64,000 nt of DNA from Myxococcales bacterium. GTDB taxonomy: Bacteria; Myxococcota_A; Polyangia; Haliangiales; Haliangiaceae. The stretch lies in NCBI GenBank assembly GCA_016706545.1, contig JADJJK010000046.1, positions 1 to 64,000 on the forward strand, given 5' to 3'. The notes below the pieces were generated by a model. The model had not been told where the DNA came from. It ran no database searches and saw only the letters and a program-made list of their open reading frames with translations. Positions within the stretch are counted from its first letter, which is position 1. Each line of letters starts with the position of its first letter. A program made the position numbers and the translations under genes. Positions 26,776 to 36,811 of this stretch are shown here, in pieces.

Positions 26776-26961
26776 GCTAGCACTACTGCGTCAGTGCAAC
26801 GTCGAGCGAGACCAAGCGGCGGGAGGCAGATCGCGGCGCACGCCCGGAGCGCAGCGACGAATGTGGTGGTTCCACACGAGGAGCGAGCACCGGACGTACG
26901 TCGCGAGGTGCCCGCGCCGCGACGGTCGCATCCGATGGTGGACTGACGCAGGAGTGCTAGC
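26776..26961. mobile_element. MITE-like element, copy A (complete)
   Basis: The 186-bp element is bounded by 20-bp terminal inverted repeats, GCTAGCACTACTGCGTCAGT (26776-26795) and its complement at 26942-26961, with 19 of 20 positions matching. There is no transposase. A second copy lies in opposite orientation at 42342-42646; outside a repeat expansion the two copies differ at only about 7 positions. Reading frames inside it give RSEH..YVARCPRRDGR-like peptides in both copies, but these follow from the DNA identity and are probably not proteins. It occupies the region just upstream of the glycosylase start. Confidence 0.8.
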
Positions 26962-27193
26962 AGAGACGCTCATGATCCTGCACATCTTGCGCGCAGACCG
27001 CCGACGAGCCCGAAGCCACCGCGCTGGGCTCGAGCCGCCGCGCACGCGCTCCCCCCTTTCGCTCCCCTGGCGAAAGTGTCCGAAAGGATCGAGCTTGGCC
27101 CCCCATGTGGCGCAGGGCTCGGCGATAGTCGCGGTCCGGGAGTCTCTGGAGGACCACTTGCTGCATGGGATAGCCATCTCCGATCTCGCCACC
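26962..27193. other. Intergenic stretch upstream of the cytochrome lipoprotein
   Basis: The 232-bp gap follows the MITE-like element. It contains a perfect 7-bp inverted repeat with a 7-nt loop (CTTTCGC at 27056-27062 and GCGAAAG at 27070-27076), followed by another CGAAAG. This could be an operator for the downstream gene. Nothing else was recognised. Confidence 0.4.
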
Positions 27194-29010
27194 TTGGGAG
27201 CCAAGGTCGGCCCGCGCCTGCTCGCGTCGAGCGTGATGGCAGTGCTCGCGCTGGGAGCCTGTGGCTCCGATCCGGGGCCCCGCACCAAGCAGGCGGCGCT
27301 GCCGTCGCAGCTCCCGTCGTTTCGGCCGCCGGTCCTGCCTCCGGGGGCGGACGCAGCGACGCCGCCGGGCGACGCGCTATCCCTGCGCTTGCCGGCGCAG
27401 CGCGCCGCGGTCACGCCGCGCTTTGCCAACGTCATCATATGCGCCCGCTGTCACAGCGCCGCACCGGGGGCCATGCGCGACGCCGCCGGGCGCGACGTGT
27501 CGCCGGTCGGCGAGTGGCAGGTGTCGATGATGGGCCTGGCGGCGCGGGATCCGTACTTCCTGGCCGCGCTGCGACGCGAGGTCTCCGGTCATGACGCAGG
27601 CGCCGCCGCCGAGATCCAGGGCCTGTGCTGGCGGTGTCATGCGCCCACCGCCCACGCCGAGGCGCAAGCGCTGGGCCGCGCGCTGTCGCTGGAGCTGGTG
27701 ACCCGCGGCGAAGACCCGCTCGCGGAGCTGGCGCGCGGCGGGGTGGATTGCGTCGGTTGTCACGCCCAGGTCCCCGACACCCTCGGCACCCCGGCCAGCT
27801 ACTCCGCCGCTGCGCCGCTGCGCACCGATCGCGTGGTGTACGGCGCGCTGCTAGCGCCGCAGGGCGAGGCGATGGTGGCGATGGCCAAGACCGAGCCTCG
27901 TCATGGCGCCCACATCCAGCAGAGCGCGCTGTGCGGCGGCTGCCACACGGTGATCGTTCCGGTCTACGACGCGCGCGGCGCCACCGGCCGGGTGCTGGCG
28001 GAGCAGACCACCTACCTCGAGTGGCGAAACTCCGCCTTCGCCAACGAGCCGGGGACGGCGCCTGGGGCCAGGCCGCCCGCTGGCCCACCGCGCTCGCGGC
28101 CAACGCTGCCTGGCGCCTCGCCGCCGGCCGCCGTGGTGCCCACCTCGTGCCAGGGCTGCCACATGCCCCTCGTCGACGATGACGGCGCGCCGGTGGTGTC
28201 GGTGTACGCCACGCGTCCGCCCAGCGGACTGCAGGCGCGTCCGCTGGCCCGGCACGCCATCGTCGGTGGCAACGCCTACCTGCTCGAGCGGATGGCGGAG
28301 GATCCAGGCTGGCTTGGCGCGCCGGTCACCGCGGAGTCGCTGCGGTCCGCGGCGGCTCGCAGCCGGGGCCTGCTGACGCGCGCGGCCAGCGTTCGCCTGT
28401 CGCCGGTGGCGGGCGCGCTCCAGATCACCGTGCAGAACCAGAGCGGACACAAGCTGCCCACGGGATATCCGTCGCGGCGGATGTGGTTGCACGTCGAGGT
28501 GGAGGACGCACGCGGCGCGAGCTTGCTCAGCAGCGGCGGCCATCGTGACGGTGCCCTGGTTGATGGCAGCGGACGCCGGCTCGATGGCGCGGGGGAGATC
28601 TGGCCGCACCGTGACCGGCTGGGCGGCAAGGCCGGCGCGGATCCGGTGGTGTGGGAGGCGGTGCCCGTCGACGCCCAGGGCCGCCGCACGCATCGCCTCA
28701 CCAACGCCGAGCGCTTCGCCAAGGACAACCGCTTGCTGCCGCTTGGCTGGCGGCCGGCGCATCCAGACGCCGCGCTGGCGGCGCCGCGTGGAGTGGAGGG
28801 CGACGGCGACTTCGGCGCTGGCGGGGACACGGTGACCTTGGAGCTGCCCGCGGGCGCCGCCCGCGTCACCGTCGAACTGCTGTACCAATCGATCCCGCCC
28901 GACGCGCTGCAGGCGTATGACCGCGCCGAGGGCGCCGAGGCGCGTCGGCTGCTGGACCTCACCGCGGTGCCGCCGCGGCCCGAGGTGCTCGCGCGCGCGC
29001 TGTGGACGGC

Positions 29011-29778
<768 letters not shown>

Positions 29779-29857
29779 GGTGGCGATGGTACGCGCGCGC
29801 CTCGCGCATCCAAGCGGCGGGGCCTGACATCCGCTGCCTGGTGTCGTCGGAAGAAAG

Positions 29858-29875
29858 ACGTAACCGCCGTGTAAC
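29858..29875 (+). promoter_or_regulatory. Pho-box-like direct repeat
   Basis: Two 7-bp direct repeats, ACGTAAC and GTGTAAC, are separated by 4 bp, which is the 11-bp spacing of PhoB binding sites. They lie 34 bp upstream of the PhoB-like start. The half-sites agree with the right part of the CTGTAAC/CTGTCAT consensus. Autoregulation by PhoB is inferred. Confidence 0.5.
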
Positions 29876-29909
29876 GAAAGGCTAGCCAAAGGCGCTATCT
29901 TTGAAACAT

Positions 29910-30629
29910 ATGAAGCGACGGGTGGTGATCATCGAGGACGAGCGCGATGTTGCGCGGCTCTTGGAGTTCAATCTCAAGGCTGCCAGCTTCGAGACCTTCA
30001 CCGCCGGCAGCGGCGCGGATGGGCTGGCGCTGGTCGTCAACTACCTGCCCGACGTGGTCGTGCTCGACTTGATGCTTCCGGATCAGTCTGGATACGAGGT
30101 CTGCAAGGAGATTCGCAAGCAGCGCGCCACCGCGGAGCTCGGCGTGCTCATGCTCACCGCCAAGGGCGAGGCAGAGGACCGCATCCTGGGGCTTGAGGTC
30201 GGCGCCGACGACTATGTGGTCAAGCCGTTCGCGGTCCGCGAGGTGGTCTTGCGCGTCACCGCGCTGGCCAACCGCATCGCCGAGCGCCGCGCGCTGCCCG
30301 CGCCCTCGGCCCATCCGCCGGAGCCCCGCCAGGTGGTGCGGCTTGGGCCCATCGAGCTCGATCTGGCCACCCACGAGGTCACCATCGACGGGGTCGCCGC
30401 GGCGCTGCGCCCGCTCGAGTACAAGCTGCTGCAGCTCTTGCTCTCGGATCCGGGGCGGGTGTTCTCGCGCGAGGAGCTCTTGGAGCAAGTGTGGAACATG
30501 CGAGGCGACGTCAACACGCGGACGGTGGATGTCCATGTTCGGCGCTTGCGCATGAGCCTGGGGAGCGCCGCCGATCTGGTGGAGACGGTGCATGGCTTTG
30601 GCTATCGCGCGCGCAAGGCAGGTCTGTAG
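29910..30629 (+). CDS. phoB: OmpR/PhoB-family response regulator
   Basis: The start is ATG 29910 (MKRRVVIIEDERDVARLLEF); an in-frame TTG 9 bp upstream is less likely. The receiver domain has acidic residues E9, D10 and phospho-acceptor D53 (VVVLDLMLPDQSG). Switch residues are in MLTAKGEAEDRILGLEVGAD and K in DDYVVKPFAVRE. The C-terminal winged helix (about 145-239) includes LRPLEYKLLQLLLSDPGRVF, SREELLEQVW and TRTVDVHVRRLR. The sequence fits PhoB, the phosphate-starvation regulator. The histidine kinase follows after 4 bp. The name PhoB rests on family resemblance and the Pho-box-like site; no pst genes are in the window. Confidence 0.88.
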   Translation: MKRRVVIIEDERDVARLLEFNLKAASFETFTAGSGADGLALVVNYLPDVVVLDLMLPDQSGYEVCKEIRKQRATAELGVLMLTAKGEAEDRILGLEVGADDYVVKPFAVREVVLRVTALANRIAERRALPAPSAHPPEPRQVVRLGPIELDLATHEVTIDGVAAALRPLEYKLLQLLLSDPGRVFSREELLEQVWNMRGDVNTRTVDVHVRRLRMSLGSAADLVETVHGFGYRARKAGL

Positions 30630-30633
30630 GCTG

Positions 30634-32331
30634 ATGGCGGTCAACGCATCGCTGCGAACGCGCCTCTTGCTGCTGTTCGTCTCGCTGTTCCTGGTGGTGG
30701 GCACCGGCACCCTGGTCACCATCGAGCGCACGCTCTCGGGAGACCTCCTGACCTCGCTGGACGCGCGGCTGACCGCGCAGGGCCGCGCGGTGGCGGCGTG
30801 GCTCGAGGGCGCAGGTCACCCCGAGCGGCTGGCGCCGCGGCTGTCGCAGGTCACCCGGGCGCGGCTCACCATCATCGCCAAGGACGGCCTCATCGAGGGC
30901 GACTCCCGCGACCCCGCGCTGACCGGCCGACCGGTGGGCGACGCGCCGGAGGTGGCCCACGCGCGCCGCGGCGAGGTCGGGCGCGCCACGCGGAGGCTGG
31001 GGGCCGGCAAGGCGCTGTCGTACCTGGTGGCGGTGCCCACGGACGAAGGTCGCGTGGTGCGCCTGGCGGTGCCGCTCGCGGACGTGCAGGCCACCCGCAA
31101 GCGCATGCGCAATCGCCTGCTGGCCGGCTCGGCGATCGGCTTCGTCGGCGCGCTCCTCTTGTCGTTCTTCTTCATCCGCGCCGTGGTGCGGCCGCTGCAG
31201 TCGATGACCCGCTCGGCCGAGCGGCTGGCGCAGGGCGACTACGACGTCCGCGCTCCGGTGGACGCCGGCGGGGAGCTCGGCGTGCTGGCCCGCGCCTTCG
31301 CGCACCTGGGCAACGAGGTCAAGGCCAGGGTGGGGCAGCTCACCGAGCAGCGCGATCTGCTCTCGACCGTGATCAGCGGCCTCATCGAGGGCGTCATGGT
31401 GATCGATCAGCAAGGCCAGGCGGTGCTGGTCAACGACGCGGCGCGACCGCTGGTGGGCGCCGACATCCCAGAGGCCTTGCAGCCCCTGGTCGCCAGCGCG
31501 CAGGGCGGGCACGCCGCGGATGCGGAGCTCGAGCTGCGCGGTCGCGCCGTGCGCGCCAGCGCCCGGCCCTTGCCCCAGGGCGCGCTGATCGTGCTCTACG
31601 ACGTCACCCAGCTCCGCGCGCTGGAGGCGGTGCGACGCGAGTTTCTCTCCAACGCCGCTCATGAGCTGCGCACCCCCATCACGGCCATCTCGGGCTACGC
31701 CGAGACCTTGCTCGCCGCGCCCATCGAGGATCCCGAGACCACGCGCGAGTTTTTGGAGATCATTCATCGCAACGCCAACCGCATCGCGCACCTGGTCTCC
31801 GATCTGCTGGTGCTCGACGGACTGGAGGCGCGCGCCAGCGTCATCGCCGAGCGCACCTCGGTCGCGCTGGCCAAGGTGGTGCAAGACGCCGCCGCCAACG
31901 TGCGCGCGTTCGCGCCGCAGGCCGAGGTGACCATCGACATCGCCGAGGACCTGGCGGTGCTGGGGACCCGCGACGGGCTCGATCACGTGGTGCAGAACCT
32001 GCTCGACAACGCCGTCAAGTACGGAGGTTCTCCGGTGGTGGTGGCCGCGCGGCGGCTCCTGGTCGCCGGCAAGGAGCGGGTGCAGCTCACGGTGACCGAC
32101 CGCGGCCCCGGCATCCCGCAAGATCAGCAGGTGCGGATCTTCGAGCGCTTCTATCGGCTGGACACCGGCCGCAGCCGCGACCGCGGTGGCAGCGGGCTGG
32201 GCCTGGCCATCGTCCAGTCTCAGGTGCGGGCGATGGGCGGCGAGGTCTGGGTGGAGAGCCAGCCGGGGCAGGGCGCGCGCTTCTGCGTCGAGCTGGACGC
32301 CGCGGCGCCGTTGGCCAGCCCGGAAGCCTGA
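30634..32331 (+). CDS. phoR: PhoR-type sensor histidine kinase
   Basis: The 565-residue membrane kinase has TM1 (TRLLLLFVSLFLVVGTGTLV), a periplasmic domain of about 130 residues, and TM2 (LLAGSAIGFVGALLLSFFFI). HAMP follows (RAVVRPLQSMTRSAERLAQG), then a PAS-like domain (LLSTVISGLIEGVMVIDQQG). The phospho-accepting residue is His343 in LSNAAHELRTPITAISGYAE. The ATPase has N box NLLDNAVKYG, G1 DRGPGIP, F box RIFERFYRLD and G2 GGSGLGLAIV. The order TM-HAMP-PAS-HisKA-HATPase matches PhoR of many bacteria, here with a larger periplasmic loop than E. coli PhoR. It is co-transcribed with the regulator upstream and convergent with the TatP gene. Confidence 0.9.
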   Translation: MAVNASLRTRLLLLFVSLFLVVGTGTLVTIERTLSGDLLTSLDARLTAQGRAVAAWLEGAGHPERLAPRLSQVTRARLTIIAKDGLIEGDSRDPALTGRPVGDAPEVAHARRGEVGRATRRLGAGKALSYLVAVPTDEGRVVRLAVPLADVQATRKRMRNRLLAGSAIGFVGALLLSFFFIRAVVRPLQSMTRSAERLAQGDYDVRAPVDAGGELGVLARAFAHLGNEVKARVGQLTEQRDLLSTVISGLIEGVMVIDQQGQAVLVNDAARPLVGADIPEALQPLVASAQGGHAADAELELRGRAVRASARPLPQGALIVLYDVTQLRALEAVRREFLSNAAHELRTPITAISGYAETLLAAPIEDPETTREFLEIIHRNANRIAHLVSDLLVLDGLEARASVIAERTSVALAKVVQDAAANVRAFAPQAEVTIDIAEDLAVLGTRDGLDHVVQNLLDNAVKYGGSPVVVAARRLLVAGKERVQLTVTDRGPGIPQDQQVRIFERFYRLDTGRSRDRGGSGLGLAIVQSQVRAMGGEVWVESQPGQGARFCVELDAAAPLASPEA

Positions 32332-32347
32332 CCGCCCGATCAGCGGC

Positions 32348-33376
32348 TCATGGCGTGGGCGCGACCGCCGCGGGCTTGGCCTTGCGGTACTCCGCGCGCG
32401 CCGCCAGGACCATGTCCAGCTCGGCCTGCGTGTACATCTTGCCAACCAGCGACTTCCACAGCTCCTGCGCGTGCTTGTTGAACTCCGCGCTCATCACCTC
32501 AGGGGTGGCGCTGATGGTCACGCCCTTGCGGGTCATCGTCCGCTGCGCGGACTCATTCTCCTTGCGGATGGAGACGCGCAGCTTCTTGCCGATCGCGCCC
32601 GCCACCTTGAACACGCTCTTGGAGTCCGCCGGCGTCAGCTTCTTGAGCGCCTGCAGCGAGATCACGGTGGCGCCGATGGCGTAGCTCATGCGCAGCGAGG
32701 TCATGTAGCGGATCTTGGTGTGCCACTGCAGCGCCACCGCGGCCAGCGGCGAGCCGTAGCACGCATCGATGCGTCCGGTGGTGAGCGCCGGGTCAACCTC
32801 GGGCACACCGAGCGCGACCCCGGAGATGTTCAGCTTCTTGAACATGGCGCCGACCAGCCGGTCGTCGCCCCAGATCCAGAGCTTCTGCTTGCGGAGATCG
32901 GCCAGGCTCTTGACCTCGGCCTTGGACATGAAGTGGACCCAGCCGACCTCGCCGCGCGCCTCGAGGCGAAACCCCTTGTCCTCGAACTTCTTCTGGAAGT
33001 ATGGCCAGACCTTGTCGGCCACGTAGTCCACCTCCTCGATGCTCTCGAACATCATCGGCAGCTCGAGCACCCGGATCGACTCATCGATCATGCTGAGCCC
33101 CACCGCGGTCACCGCGGCGCCGTCGAGCTGCCCGAGCTTGATCTTGCTGATGAAGTCACGCTCGTCGCCTTGCTCTCCGCCCGGGTAGTAGATGACCGAG
33201 ACCCGCTTCTCGGTGGCCTTGGCGGTCTCGGCTGCCCCCTTCTCGAAGGCCTGCATCCACTTTGATCCGCCGGGGGCCAAGGTGGCGAGGCGCAGCTCCA
33301 CAGCGTCGGCGCGCGCGGTGGAGAGCTGCGCGGTAGACAGCGCGGTGACGGCGAGGACAGCGAAGGCTGATTTCAT
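32348..33376 (-). CDS. TRAP-type substrate-binding protein (DctP/TatP family)
   Basis: The periplasmic solute receptor starts at ATG 33376 behind a good ribosome-binding site (AAGGAG). The signal peptide is MKSAFAVLAVTALSTAQLST, then ARADA. DctP-family features include ELRLATLAPGGSKWMQAFEK, YYPGGEQGDERDFISKIKLG, QLDGAAVTAVGLSMI and RKQKLWIWGDDRLVGAMFKK. The strongly conserved substrate arginine region corresponds to GFRLEARGEVGWVHF. The C-terminal helix (QAELDMVLAARAEYRKAKPA) is long. It overlaps the TatT gene upstream as ATGA, so the two form a TPR-associated TRAP (TPAT) pair. No DctQ/DctM permease is nearby. Confidence 0.88.
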   Translation of the reverse strand: MKSAFAVLAVTALSTAQLSTARADAVELRLATLAPGGSKWMQAFEKGAAETAKATEKRVSVIYYPGGEQGDERDFISKIKLGQLDGAAVTAVGLSMIDESIRVLELPMMFESIEEVDYVADKVWPYFQKKFEDKGFRLEARGEVGWVHFMSKAEVKSLADLRKQKLWIWGDDRLVGAMFKKLNISGVALGVPEVDPALTTGRIDACYGSPLAAVALQWHTKIRYMTSLRMSYAIGATVISLQALKKLTPADSKSVFKVAGAIGKKLRVSIRKENESAQRTMTRKGVTISATPEVMSAEFNKHAQELWKSLVGKMYTQAELDMVLAARAEYRKAKPAAVAPTP

Positions 33377-34326
33377 CGAAAGAGCTCCTTTTCCAGCTTG
33401 AGGTAGCGCCGCGCCCGGCGATGGGCGATCTCGTTGGCCAGCCGTTGCTCCGGCCACACCGATGGGGCGATGGCGAGCACCTTGGCCAGCTCGTCATGGT
33501 AGAGCGCGCGGTCGCGGGTCATGCGGCCCACGCGATAGGCCATGATGGTGCGCGGCAAGAGGAACCGCTCCTGGCCGGCGACGGTGGTCAGCTCGATGGC
33601 CTTGCGGAAGTGCGCGAGCGCCCGCGTTGCGTCGCCGGTCTGGGTGGACGCGCTCTCGAGCTGTCCCAGCGCGACGTGGGGCAGGGCCGCGAGCGTGAGG
33701 TCCTTTGGCGGTCTGATCGCGTCGAGCGCGATCACGCGCGCGAGCAGGACCTTGACCGTCGGCACCTGGCCGATGATCTCGATGCTGTCGAGGTTGTGGT
33801 TCACGATGGAGCCCAGCGCCACCGCCGCCCACATCAGCGGATCTCGCTTGCCGGCCCCGGTGGCGCGTGCGCGCGCCTCCACCGCTTCGGCCGTGCCGAA
33901 GAGATCCTTTTGCCAGCCGTCGCCCAAAGAGCGCAGGGCGTAGTTGAGGCAGCGGGTGAAGATCTTGGTGGCGCGCGCGTTGAGCGCGGCCACCGCCTCC
34001 AGGTCTCTGGCCAGCGTGGCCACTTCCCACTCGTCCTGCACAAAGCCCAGGCCGTACTGGCAGTAGCCCTCGGTCAGCAGGCCGATGAGGTCCTGGTTGT
34101 CCGGGTCCACCACCCAGAAGCCCTCCACGGTCTTGAGCACGCCAGGGATGGCGGCCCTGGCGAGGTCGTAGTCAGACTCCATCTTCATCGCCGGCTGGGC
34201 GCGCACCAGCACCTTGGCGGTGGTGCCCACGGTGACGCGACCAAGGTCGCAGGCGCACAGGGCGGTGGCTGCGGCCAGCGATAGGAGCCCAGCGAGGGCT
34301 AGCGAGCGGCCGGGGAGGTGCTGCAT
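33373..34326 (-). CDS. TRAP-associated TPR lipoprotein (TatT family)
   Basis: Start ATG 34326 (MQHLPGRSLALAGLLSLAAA). The lipobox is near CACDLG. The rest is all-helical: AMKMESDYDLARAAIPGVLK, TVEGFWVVDPDNQDLIGLLT, GYCQYGLGFVQDEWEVATLA and ALNARATKIFTRCLNYALRS. This matches the TatT family (PF16811-like), which in Treponema forms a trimer with TPR folds and binds the TatP receptor at the outer membrane or periplasm. The C-terminal half has TPR-like LAHFRKAIELTTVAGQERFL. It overlaps the TatP gene as ATGA. The role is probably handing hydrophobic or organic-acid ligands to TatP; the ligand is unknown. Confidence 0.85.
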   Translation of the reverse strand: MQHLPGRSLALAGLLSLAAATALCACDLGRVTVGTTAKVLVRAQPAMKMESDYDLARAAIPGVLKTVEGFWVVDPDNQDLIGLLTEGYCQYGLGFVQDEWEVATLARDLEAVAALNARATKIFTRCLNYALRSLGDGWQKDLFGTAEAVEARARATGAGKRDPLMWAAVALGSIVNHNLDSIEIIGQVPTVKVLLARVIALDAIRPPKDLTLAALPHVALGQLESASTQTGDATRALAHFRKAIELTTVAGQERFLLPRTIMAYRVGRMTRDRALYHDELAKVLAIAPSVWPEQRLANEIAHRRARRYLKLEKELFR

Positions 34327-34618
34327 GGGCAAGGAAGGTTCCCTTTGGGACGGGGGGCTCGAGGGTCTATTCAGAAGAGGACGTTCCTCGGCAGGCTAGG
34401 GGAGCCCTGGCCGAGAGTCAATCTCGGGCGGAGGCGTCGGCGGAGTCGTCGGCCGAGGCGTCGGCCGAGGCGTCGGCCGAGGCGTCGGTCGAGGCATCGA
34501 CAGCGGCGTTCGTCGCGAGTATCGGCGAGCCTTGGGGGCCACGACGCGATGCGTCGCCGCCCCACGACAGCAGGCCGCGCGACGAGCAGGCGCCCGCGAT
34601 GTGGCGTACGGTGGAGGG
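34327..34618. other. Divergent intergenic region
   Basis: The 292-bp gap lies between TatT (minus) and the diguanylate cyclase (plus). It holds the 12-bp tandem repeat at 34428-34499. Frames are open through it on both strands, but no credible protein was seen. Confidence 0.5.
34428..34499. repeat. 12-bp tandem repeat
   Basis: Three perfect GCCGAGGCGTCG units (34452-34487) are flanked by degenerate units on both sides (for example GTCGAGGCATCG at 34488-34499). The array lies in the divergent promoter region between the TatT and cyclase genes. Confidence 0.88.
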
Positions 34619-35671
34619 GTGTCTACGCGCGAGGCCATCGTCTGCGTCGATGATGAGGAGGCGGTGCTGGAGGTGCTTCATCGCCAGCTCGTCTCGCACT
34701 TCGGGCAGGCGTGTCGCGTGCTCGCGGCGCGCTCGGCGCAGGAGGCGACAGACTGCTTCGACGTGCTCGACGCCGAGGGCGTGACCGTGGCGGTGGTCAT
34801 CACCGACCAGAACATGCCAGGGGTCAGCGGCACCGAGCTGCTCGAGATCGTCGACGGTCGCTACCCTCACGCGACCAAGGTGCTGCTCACCGGCCGCGCG
34901 GGACTCGACGACGCGATCCGCGGCATCAACCGCGCGCACCTCGACTACTACATGACCAAGCCGTGGCAAGAGCCGGCGCTGGTGCTGGTGGTGGAGAGCT
35001 TGCTGCGGCAGGTCCACCTGGCCGAGGAGAACCGCGCGCTGGTCACCGCGCTGTCGAAGCGCAATCGCACGCTGCTCGATCTCAACCGCGAGCTCGAGGC
35101 CAAGATCCAGGAGCGCACGCACGAGCTCGCGGAGGCCAACACCAGGCTCTCGCTCCTGGCCGTCACCGATGGCCTCACCGGCTTGTTCAACCATCGGCAC
35201 TTTCATGAGCGGCTGGCGCTGGAGATCGCGCGGGCTCAGCGCAGCGGTCGGCCGGTGTCGTTGCTGATGATCGACGTCGATCACTTCAAGGCGTTCAACG
35301 ACGCGCACGGTCACCCCGCCGGAGACGAGGTGCTGCGGCGCCTGGCCCACGTGTTCTCTGCCGATCGTCGCGCCAACGACGTGGTGTCGCGCTACGGCGG
35401 AGAGGAGTTCACCGTGATCCTCGTGGACTCCGGCAAGCCGGCGGCGGTCATGATCGCCGACAAGCTGCGACGGGCCGTGCTGGAGATCGAGCCGGTGGCG
35501 CCGCCGCTCCCCGGGATGCCGCGGCTGTCCATCTCCGTCGGCGTGGCCACCTATCCAGATGACGCGGCCGACGGCGACCCCTTGGTGCGCGCCGCCGACG
35601 CCGCGCTCTACGCCGCCAAGCGGGCGGGCCGCAACCGCGTGGAGGTGGCGCCGAGCCACGCCGAGCGCTAG
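34619..35671 (+). CDS. Response regulator with GGDEF (diguanylate cyclase) output
   Basis: The start is taken as GTG 34619 (VSTREAIVCVDDEEAVLEVL). The receiver has D11/D12 and phospho-acceptor D63 (VVITDQNMPGVSG). A coiled-coil linker follows (LLDLNRELEAKIQERTHELA). The GGDEF domain at about 180-345 has GGEEF at 260-264 and a c-di-GMP inhibitory site RxxD (R251-D254), five residues before it. MIDVDHFKAFNDAHGHPAGD carries the metal-binding Asp. It therefore most likely makes c-di-GMP under phosphorylation control with product feedback. The receiver resembles those of RpfG/HD-GYP-associated regulators (LTGRAGLDDAIRGINR). It overlaps gpsA by 4 bp at the 3' ends. Confidence 0.92.
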   Translation: MSTREAIVCVDDEEAVLEVLHRQLVSHFGQACRVLAARSAQEATDCFDVLDAEGVTVAVVITDQNMPGVSGTELLEIVDGRYPHATKVLLTGRAGLDDAIRGINRAHLDYYMTKPWQEPALVLVVESLLRQVHLAEENRALVTALSKRNRTLLDLNRELEAKIQERTHELAEANTRLSLLAVTDGLTGLFNHRHFHERLALEIARAQRSGRPVSLLMIDVDHFKAFNDAHGHPAGDEVLRRLAHVFSADRRANDVVSRYGGEEFTVILVDSGKPAAVMIADKLRRAVLEIEPVAPPLPGMPRLSISVGVATYPDDAADGDPLVRAADAALYAAKRAGRNRVEVAPSHAER

Positions 35672-36672
35672 TCGCGCTCCGAGCGTAGCGCGCGCTGCAT
35701 CAACTTGATCATGGTGTCGCGCGCGGGCGCGCCCTGATGCACCACCTCGTACATCACGTCGGTGATCGGGGAGGGCACCGCCAGCTTCTTGGCCAGCTCG
35801 TGGGCGACCTTGGTGGTCTTGACGCCCTCGGCGACCATCTTCATCTCCGCCAGGATGTCCGCCATCTTCTTGCCCTGACCCAGCGCCAGGCCGACGCGGC
35901 GGTTGCGCGACGCCTCGCCCGAGCAGGTCAGCACCAGGTCCCCCATGCCGGAGAGCCCGGCGAACGTCGCCGGCTGGGCGCCCATGGCGACGCCGATGCG
36001 GGTGATCTCCGCGAGGCCGCGCGTGATGAGCGCGGCGCGGGCGTTGGAGCCCAGCCCCAGGCCGTCCGAAACCCCGGCGGCGATGGCGATGACGTTCTTG
36101 AGCGCGCCGCCGATGAGGACCCCCGGCACGTCGTCGCTGGAGTAGATGCGCAAGCGGATGCTCGACAGCGTCTCTTGCGCGAGCCTGGTGGTCTCCGGCT
36201 CGTAGCCGGCGAGCACGATCGCGGCGGGCATGCCGGCGGCGATCTCGTTGGCGAAGGTCGGACCCGAGAGGTAGGTCGCGCGCCTGGCCACGCGCTCCGG
36301 GAAGATCTCGCGATAGATCTGGTCGATGGTGGCGAGGGTGCCGTCCTCGAGCCCCTTGGACGCGTTGATCACGATCACGTCCGGGTCGAACCAGGCGGAC
36401 GCGGCGCCCAGGACCTCGCGCGCGCCGTGCGACGGCGTCACCGCGACCACGAACCGGCGCCCGCGGACCGCGGTCTCGAGATCCGAGGTGACCGAGACCG
36501 TCGGCGGCAACGGCACGTTGGGCAGGTAGGCCTTGTTGATGCGCGTACGCTCCAGCTCGGCGGCGGTCTCTGGCGAGCGGGCCCACAGGCTGACCCGGTG
36601 ACCGGCGTTGCCAAACAGCATGGCCAGGCAGGTGCCGTAACTGCCAGCGCCGATGACCGCGATGTCTTGCAT
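35668..36672 (-). CDS. gpsA: NAD(P)+ glycerol-3-phosphate dehydrogenase
   Basis: The enzyme makes sn-glycerol-3-phosphate from dihydroxyacetone phosphate for phospholipid synthesis. The Rossmann motif is IAVIGAGSYGTCLAMLFGNA. Further landmarks are VINASKGLE, TYLSGPTFANEIAAGMPAA, GVLIGGALKNVIAIAAGVSD, the catalytic Lys in this segment, LGLGSNARAALITRGLAEI and FAGLSGMGDLVLTCSGEASR. The 334-residue length is normal. It is convergent with the diguanylate cyclase (4-bp overlap) and divergent from the TPP enzyme. Confidence 0.96.
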   Translation of the reverse strand: MQDIAVIGAGSYGTCLAMLFGNAGHRVSLWARSPETAAELERTRINKAYLPNVPLPPTVSVTSDLETAVRGRRFVVAVTPSHGAREVLGAASAWFDPDVIVINASKGLEDGTLATIDQIYREIFPERVARRATYLSGPTFANEIAAGMPAAIVLAGYEPETTRLAQETLSSIRLRIYSSDDVPGVLIGGALKNVIAIAAGVSDGLGLGSNARAALITRGLAEITRIGVAMGAQPATFAGLSGMGDLVLTCSGEASRNRRVGLALGQGKKMADILAEMKMVAEGVKTTKVAHELAKKLAVPSPITDVMYEVVHQGAPARDTMIKLMQRALRSERD

Positions 36673-36811
36673 GGAAAAAGGCTACAACGACCGCGCGCGC
36701 GGTGGTGAGCCAAGGTGCTGGTGAAAATGCGGCGCCTCGGGGCTCCGGCCAGAAGTTGCGAGAATCGCTGTGCGGGCGCCTGGCCCGCAACTCGTGTTAC
36801 CAACAGGCCTC

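Noticed and set aside
26776..26961. Conserved-looking peptide (RSEH..YVARCPRRDGR) in both element copies
   Set aside because: The similarity is explained by DNA identity of the two MITE-like copies. Both strands are open, there is no ribosome-binding site, and it occurs inside a terminal-repeat element.
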